A DNA stretch of 64,000 nucleotides from Paragorgia papillata (lineage: Eukaryota > Cnidaria > Anthozoa > Scleralcyonacea > Coralliidae). The notes under the pieces are model-generated. The model saw only the letters and a list, made by a program, of their open reading frames with translations, ran no database searches and had not been told where the DNA came from. A program made the position numbers and the translations under genes. The stretch covers positions 124,001 to 188,000 of the forward strand of contig JAWNZC010000338.1 in assembly GCA_035771165.1 (NCBI GenBank), in the 5' to 3' direction. Below are positions 13,401-22,400 of the stretch, piece by piece; the first letter of the stretch is position 1; each line of letters begins with the position of its first letter.

Positions 13401-16400
13401 ACAGTAAAAGAGCTATTGTCGACAAGCATTTTAAATAACCTTGACTAAACTGAACTTGTACTTGACCCCGTGTGAACTCGTACTTTGGGCCGTGTCAAGT
13501 AGGAGTTGAGACAATGCAAACAACGATCAAAATTCGGCGCGCGGCGCGGTCACCTGAAAACAGCAGTAACATTTTTTGCAGTTTTTTGTTTCCTTGCTTT
13601 GTTTTTAAGATATCACAGTTCGTTTTATAAGCGAAACTAACCAGTGACGTCACAACGTGCATAATGACTTACCGGGAAAGATTATATATTTTTTTCTATT
13701 ATCAGACGGACTTCGAAGCAATTATTTGCGTGTGTTTTCCCCTTACAACAACAAAAATATACATTTTCAACTGATTACGTTTAATAATGATATATTACCT
13801 TTCGCAGTAAGTCATTATGCACGTTGTTATGTCAATGGTTAGTTTCACATATCAAACAAACTGAAATATCTCAACAAGAAGCAAGGAAACAAAAAAACTG
13901 CAAAAGATGTTACTCTGACATTTCAAAAGTACTTTCAAATAAGACAAACTTAAATTTCGTTTCATAAGCACTTTAAACAATTGTAAGTCTCTGCCACCGC
14001 CTCGTTAACAAAACGAAACATAAAAATAATTAAGCACTCCGAGATATAACTCAGTCACCCGTTCGTGATATTTTAATATTTTAGTGCAAATTTGAGCCTC
14101 ATTACGTCCTGGGGTGGGTTTTTTACTGTTAAAGAGCTTATAAACCCAAATATGATATTACTGAATATGGATTCTATTTAATGTGTATAGTTGAATGCCA
14201 AAATATTATTTGATTTGAACTTTATTTCCAAAATGGTAATGAGAATGGCGTCTATGTAGGCATAATTTGCATAGTACAATGTTCTGTTACACGAGAAATA
14301 TTCTAGAAAACTAGTATATTCTGTATTTTATCATTTTTTTCATTAAAATCTTCAAGCGGTTTATCATAAGAAACGATAAAAAAACCACACACAAATGCCT
14401 ACATTGACGTCATCCTCATTACCATTTTGGAAATACAAACCTCAATGTAACAACAAATAAAAGTTCAAGTCGGAAAATATTTTGGCATTCAACTATTCAC
14501 TTTATATAAAATTCATATCAGTGATATCTTATTTGAGTTTATAGGCACTTTAACATAGTTGTAACTTCATTCAATTGTTTTTGTTCTTTAGAGCCCGAGT
14601 GCGATTCATCTATATTTCCGAAAGGCATTCAAGAAGTAGATGCAGAGAAAGGATCTAACAAGACCTTAAAGTGTGAAATATTTTGTCTTGCAAAGGAGAA
14701 ATTTGATGAACCTATTTGGAGAAATGGAAATGGTGAACTCATTACTAACAGCAGCTTAAATTACACACTTAGAAGAAGAAAAGTAGGAAGCAGGAATTAC
14801 GAGATAATCTTGACAGTAATGAATGTCTCTAGAAATGAAAACTTTTCATGTCATCTGTCTGAATTCGAAACAACAAGCACGGAAACGAGTATTTTTCAGT
14901 TGGTTTTAACTTTAGCACCAAGTTAGTATGTTTGATTGTCTTGTATATATAATGACAATGTTTGCCTAGCAATCCTTTTGAGCAAGGCGTCTGCGTGGCA
15001 CAAGCTGTTAGCGCGCTGCAACTCGCCACTGAAGTTAAGCCAAGTAGAATTGGGTTAGTACTTGGATGGGTGACCAACTTAGTGTAGCTTCATCTGAGTA
15101 GAGTTGTTGGTTCTCTCTTCTGCCTCAATGTTTGTAAGGCGATAAGCGTTATAGTTTCCGCTGGCTGAGGCACGAAAGAAGCGGCGATGTTTTCTCACAC
15201 GCCGCTACGAGAATAAATATTCAAGTTGTAATCATAGCATAGCTTAGTAAGTCTCTACATGTTAGATTATAGTTGATAGAGGGAGATGGTTAGGAAACTT
15301 CATAAAATCCATTGTTCTAGGTGTTTGTGTACCTTGTTCACGGTCACGGTTCAAAATTCTATTGTTTTACTATTGTTTTACCTTTGCCAACTAAGATAGC
15401 AGTGTAAAAGAGATTGGGCACTACGTGTTTGTTTTGGCTTCTGGTTCGAGGTATTCCAGTACTTATTACACTGAATAATGACATATTTCGAGTCGTGCTT
15501 CCAATAGGAAACGTTTGTGTTCAGTCGTTTGTCCTATATCAAATGAGCTTTAAAAAGCTTTGGGCATGGTCAAACCCCGTTCATCCTCCAAGTGGGTTCT
15601 TTGTTCAATATATTTGAAGTTTGCCGGGTTAATTTCCTAACCATCTCCCTCTTTCAACTATGGTTAGATCAATGTTCTTGTCTGTTATATTAGGTTTAGG
15701 TATGTTAGCTATGGAAGTTGTGGATGTTTTATAACTGGTTGTCATCGAACTGTAATAGCATTCATTGGTTGTTGTATTACTTAACAAGTTGTTTAGTTGA
15801 GCTGTAATAGCTATTAGTACATTATCACCTCGGTTTTCTTTGATGTACCGCGGTTGTTTATTTTTATTAGTTACTCCCGACAAGTTAATTAACTTGATTT
15901 ATGCGTGGTTGGGAAAATAAGCTTTAATCCATAGTCACAAATGTGATAAAGGATTTATCATCGCGACCGAAGTGTTTTTAGACAATCTCTGTGATAACAA
16001 ACAGTTTTCTTAGGCAACCTCGGTGATAATGTACTAAGAAGGTTATTTCGGCCCTCGGTTAATAACTGACGTAGTTACCTCGGTTGAGGGAACTAACCTA
16101 TACTTAGTTACCTCCTTCTATTAGTGGTTTTTAATAAAGGTCAAGCATTGCGGCGGTTATAGTGCAGCCGAGCTCCCAGTGGTGTGTGTGAGAAAATTAT
16201 TTGACATGTGAACATAGTTATCTGAATGTGAGAATAAGAAGAACTTGCATTTGCTTAGCATCTCAATAAAACAAGCATACTCACACTATTCGTGACATCA
16301 CCATTTTCAACTGGGGTTTCAGCATTTTCCAAACTGAGTAAAATGTATATAGTTTAACCAACCAAAGTACTCAAAACACCGCACGTGACTATTAGTTTCT

Positions 16401-19400
16401 TATTCAGTCTTTTCACTATCCATGGTGTCATCTCTTTAGCGGAGTTTCTTATTTTGCATGTTACAAATTCAAGGCATTCAACATTATTCAAATCAAGAAA
16501 TTAAACAAAGGCAATAGAACAGAGACTGCGTAATTGTCAAAACATTCCAAAATGCTGTGTGTCATGTAACCAGCCTATGCCCGGGTCATTTTCACCGACG
16601 TAATTTTCCGTTTCGGAAACGGTTGTTGCCAACCCAATGACCCTAGGTTCCTCAAGTGTACGCGGTACCCCTTACACTCTGACTAAAAATCCAGCCACGG
16701 ATTTCTGGATATCGTCAGTTACCGACAATTTTGTCGCCAGATTTCTGGATATCGTCAGTTACTCTTTTTATTCAATTTTGTCGGCGATTTAGGCGGTGGA
16801 TTTATGTCCAGATTTTTGTTGACGGATCGGATTTCTGTCTGTCGGTCTTTCGACATTTCTATCGATTTTCGTCATGTCGACGGATTGGATAAATTCGAAT
16901 TTCTATTCTGACAGACTTAATTCTGTTCTGTCTTTGCAGGGAATGAGGAGTGAGGGCTTAAAGTGTCACTATGATGAAGAAATCGTCTGTATCATAAAGT
17001 ACATTTAAAATGAGGATGAACGGCGTTTGTGGTTTGTCAATATCTCATCTCGTTCAAGAGATATTCACGTTTTGGAAATATGCAAATTATATGGCTGATG
17101 ACGTCATTTACTCCAAACGAGCAAAATGAAAATCGTAAAATTAGGAATATCTCTGGAAATAAACAATAGAACGTGCTTAAACGTTGTACGCTTATAGTAT
17201 CCAATAAAATACACTTCTCTGTGGAACATTTGTGACTGCCATGCCAGCGCGTGCTCTCAGGTTACTCTAAACCTTAAAAAGGGAATTATCATTTTTGCCT
17301 CATTGCTTAAAAATAGAAAGATTTAAACGTTTGAATTACAATGCCTACATAAACTCTAATCTTCACTTTTATTCGCTGGAGTAAATGCTACTTGATTGCT
17401 GATAAATAAGAAAATTTAATTTTATCATTGGAGGGGGCCAGGAACCAGCAGTTTCCACGAAAACAACTAAAGTTCCACAGTGAAACGTATTTTATTTAAT
17501 ATATATGTTTATTTCCAGAGATATTCCTAATTTTACGATTTTCATTTCGCTCGTTTGGAGAAAATGACGTCATCAGTCATATAATTTGCATACTTCAAAA
17601 ACGTGAATATCTCTTGAACGAGATGAGATATTTACAAACCACAAACGCCGTTCATCCTCATTTTAAATGTACTATATGATAAGATCAAAAAAAAAAGACT
17701 GACGATTTTTTCATCATAGTGACACTTTAAGGGCGGGCCTGACGAGAAGGGGGGTCAGCCTGGTCGTTAACCAGGGGCCCATGGTCAAAAGGGGTCCATT
17801 CTTAACGAAACGAAGCAAAGGAATACGTTGAACTGAACTGTTAAACAATAAATTCAGTTCTATAATAATCAACAACTGAAGTTTTAGTATAGATCATTAC
17901 ATTGCATTGGGTTCCTAATGGATTTGTCACTGTCATGGTGGCTCTTGTACGGCTTTATTAGTGCCATTGGGTTTTTTATGACGTTGGTATTACCGTCATG
18001 GGGCCCTCTATAGCCTTTTCAATTCACTACCATGGGTTCTTTTTATGTTTTGATAAAACATGACAAACATGAAGGGGGGAGGCCAGGGGCCCAAAATTTT
18101 TCTCGGCGGCCCTGCTTAAACTTATTAAAATGTCAGCATTTCTTTGCGGCATTCCATGCAGTATTTAACTTGCGATAGTAACGTCTAGTTTTTTTACTTT
18201 TGCCCTTTTTAGCCAAGGCTGTCCCTCAGCAAGGTGAAGAAAATTTTTTCCACGAGAAAGGAGTTTGGATAGTCGTTGGAAGCCTAATCTTGATTATTTT
18301 GGGGGCTGCCGTGCTGTTGGTTTGGTTCAGGGGGAAATTAAAAACATGGTCAATATTTTACCGTCCAAATAAAACTGAAGGTTAGGACTGCAAATGTTAT
18401 GGAATATGATATAGCTGATGCAATAAGTAGAAGTAACCACTTTTGAGTGTGAGTCAAAGTCGCAAATCTACGAGGTTTTTACAAATCTACGAGGTTTTTT
18501 CAAATCTGCAAGGTTTTTACAAATCTACGAGGTTTTTACAAATCTGTGAGGTATTTACAAATCTACGAGGTTTTTACAAATCTACGAGGTTTTTACAAAT
18601 CTACGAGGTTTTTACAAATCTACGAGGTTTTTACAAATCTGCGAGTTTTTTTCAAATCTGCGAGGTTCGTACAAATCTGCGAGGTTCTTACAAATTTGTG
18701 AGTTTTTACAAATCTGCGAGGTTTTTTCAAATCAGCGAGGTTCGTACAAATCTGCAAGGTTTTTCAAAGATTATCGAAATGGCACGAACGATGGGGCATG
18801 TTTTTCTAAATTGCACTTAAAACTATGCTATTACTTATTAATAATATACATGAAAAAATGTTAATGATAAGCCCTTTCGACTTTTTTACTCGTATATTTG
18901 GTTGTTTAACTCATCTCTGTCCGAGGGCTTCCCCAGAGGTGAATAAATTCGTCTGACGTTAGCCGGAATAAAATACTAAAGACCAAATTGGACAGGAAAG
19001 AGTTAGAGAGAGAGAGTTTATAACTCATTCCTGTCCGAGGGCTTCCCCAGAGGTGAATAAAATCGTTTGGCGTTAGCCAGAATAAAATACTAAAGACCGA
19101 TTCGGACAGGAAAGAGTTAAAAACGCTTCGCTTCTTCTACCACTACTCGAAAAAGTTTACTTCTAGCACCAAGAATCTTTTAGTTTTCTTACAGGTACTA
19201 TACTTGACAATATTAAAGAATAGTTACCTTCAAATTTGAACGAATTGTTCATTTGTTCCCCAGTAAATTATTTCAAATCTTGGCCACCATATTTTGTTTA
19301 TTTTGTGAAGAAAGGGCTTGTCATTAATCAAAATCCGCTGTTTGTATATAAACGTTATTCATTGTTTTTGATTGGCTCATTGACTTAAAAAATTGCACCG

Positions 19401-22400
19401 TACTTCCTTAAAACTGCACTGCTCTCACTCATAAGCCAGTTTAAAATTGAGGACTTTTTTCATGTATATTTTTATTGAAGTGATATTTCTACTCTGCGAG
19501 CAGAGCCTTCTTTTCCTTATTTCTTCGCTGAGAGAGACTGGGAAGAAAAGAAGATTCTGCTGTATTCGTGTTTGGCTTCGTCCAAGATTTAGGACGAAGT
19601 AACCCGTTTTAAGACCTGTTTAACCGGTTCTTGTTTTGGTTTCTGCTCTGATTGGGACTAGGTTCGCGATTGTAACCAGGCAACTGACATGCATGCCCAA
19701 TGGAAACCACTGAGTCACGAATACAGCAGAGCCTTCTTTTCTTCCTCTCTCTCAGGGAAGAAATAAGGAAAAGAAGGCTCTGCTCCCAGGATATAATATA
19801 TCAAGCATGCGAGAGAAAACACTTTTTCCATGATATCAAAACACTAAGAACTGATCGAGTTTAAAAACGAAAGGTAACTAAGTTTTGTTCCTAAATTTGA
19901 AATTTGCATGATTCTCCACACCACTAAAAGATATTTGTAGTTGCATGAAATCGTACCCAAATGTTCTTCTGACGGTTAGTTATAAAGAACACGATGACAC
20001 CATATTTGAATCATTTCATTGTGTTAGAATATTACCAACCAGAATTAGTCCGCATTCGGGGGCTGATTTTTGACGCTGACCAAAAAGAATGTGTCCTCTG
20101 GGGACGAGAATGGAAATATTCGAGTGTTAAACGTAATAACACCGAACCGAAGCCAGTTGCGAAAATGCAACATCAAAAATTCGACTGGGAATAGCGTGCC
20201 GTCGAGCTGCTATTTATAGCAGAAAATGCGGAGAAACAAACCAAAATTGACTTTCAAATTATTGCAAATGAGCCATTAACTATTGTTCGGACTGCAAGAA
20301 TTATGGGTAAAAGCGGACAAACTTAAATAATAGTGACGTCATCACGACGGAATCAGTAGTTGAACCCGCCACCATGTACGGAGGATGTTGCCGAGAGCTT
20401 AGTAACGAGTTATGTATGGATAATGGTGGCAATGCTATAGGAGAAGAATCAGGTGCGTGTATTACAAGTTATCGTAGCAAGTGATTTATCGGGCGGAAAC
20501 TGTAATCGCAAAATGAATATAAGAGCCCAGCTCAAAATTTTAAAAAGCAATACCATAACGGACATAACGAAAGGAAACCATTTATAACAAAATATATTTA
20601 TTGACGTTTCCTTACTTAACCAGTTTCAAGGTGTTGCGCGCGCATCATTTTTCAAAAAAGCTGGCAAGCTCCACCCAAAGTAAACACACTGTTTAAAATC
20701 AACAAAGTATAGATACAGTTTCTGGATGTTTAACACTGTTATTCTGCTGTTGTTGGTCGCTAGTAAGTCTGTTTGCCATTGCTAGCTTACTTCTTGGGGA
20801 GCCCGCCAATTTCTTTGCAAAGCGATGCGCGCGCAATACCCTGAAATTCGCCTATTGACCAATCACAATAAGGCAGAGGTCAGGGTCATATGGGGGTGAG
20901 ACAAGCCCATTGCTTATATATATAATTCATTTCCATAAGGAACTCCATTGTCTTTCAACATGACCAATACTTCATGTCGAAACATAATGAAGCATCCAAA
21001 CCATGTACATGTTCTATTTAACAATTAGTCACCGAAGTCGAGGTGACTATCGGTGAATATTTACCGAGCCGCGAAGCGGCGAGGTAAATACACCGATAGT
21101 CACCAAGACTGAGGTGACTAATTGTTTTAGTATAATTTCAGAGGTTGATAAAAAACCAGTCACGTTGAAACAAAAACTTTTAAACAACTGCTTTTATTTT
21201 AACAGTGGTGATTCTGTTTATTCACAGACGATGTTAGCAAGCCACAATCTTTGTCAGTAAATAATTTCAAAAAAAGAGTAAACAACATCCTACTTTGGAA
21301 TTGAACTTGTACATACATTCAAATATATGCTAAAAAGACTTTTATTCTGGTGTTTTGGATCCTGTGTTATGGCTTTTTTGCACTTAATTCATGTTCAATC
21401 TTATGTTCTTCACTCATGACGAAGTTTTCGCCACATCGCTACGACCAAAACCTAGCCAAAACATACAAAAAATACGAAGAATTATAGAAAATATACTTCC
21501 TTACCTTTATAAAGGTTTGTTTTCACGATATTTGATATGTACAACATCTCAGTGATAAATGTTTTCAGTATTATGCTCTTTTGTTTGTCTCAAAAACTAC
21601 AGACCCCATTTTGAAAAAAAATAATCAACAGTTCAATGGACCAACAAATTCTAAAATCTCATACTTCAAAATGACAACTCCGAGGGGGAGACTGAAACGA
21701 GTAAAGTCAGTGCAGTGTTGAATAAGTACCAGTCTCTTTTCCAAAACTACTTTTGAAGAACCCTAGGCGGTGACTATCACCTCAGATTCACCGCTGAGCG
21801 GACCAATCAGAAAGCTGGAAAGCCCTTTTGTGTTTTCGTCATGAATTATTAATGAGTATTTTAACTATGATTTATCATGGTTTCATAGAAATGTATTCAA
21901 ATTCTATTTTCTATAGAGAAGACTGCTCAGTACGACGCGTTTGTGTCCTTCAGCGAGGCCGATGGTGGTTCCTTTGTCCGTTCAACCTTGGTGCCAATGC
22001 TGGAAGAGCAGTGCGGGTACACATTATCATTGCATTACCGCGAGTTTATTCCTGGGGCGGCCATCGTGGACAATATTGCTGAATTTCTCCACAACAGTCG
22101 TAGGATTATAACTGTCATCACTCCAAAATTTCTCGACAGCGAGTGGTGCAAGTTTGAGGTGCAGCAAGGACTTCGACTAGCAGTGGAAAGACCCAACACG
22201 CTGGTGGCTATCATGTTAAGCGAAATACCCCTTACGCAATTACCCAACTCACTTCGAATGATTCTAAACAACGTCACGTTTCTCCAGTGGGACGGAAATA
22301 AACGGGACAAAATGTGCGAGAAATTAAAGCGCGCTCTTGGCCCTCCACTAATTGCCAATAGTTCTAAAGACGAGATGTCTGATAAAGAACCCAGTGATAG

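Larger units (their letters stand above)
14922..18212. other. Receptor intron 4
   Basis: No exon is found. It holds a 5S-rRNA-like SINE (about 15006-15080), an inverted pair GAGGGAGATGGTTAGGAAA at about 15282 and 15639, repeated CTCGGTGATAA/ACCTCGGTT words near 16010-16090, and TTAA element 5 (16962-17726). I see nothing else identifiable. Confidence 0.5.

Noticed and set aside
18468..18765. CRISPR-like array
   Set aside because: Units are contiguous with no unique spacers, and the genome is eukaryotic.
18443..18820. 125-residue repeat protein
   Set aside because: It is a translation of the 19-bp tandem repeat, with no start context and no conservation pattern.
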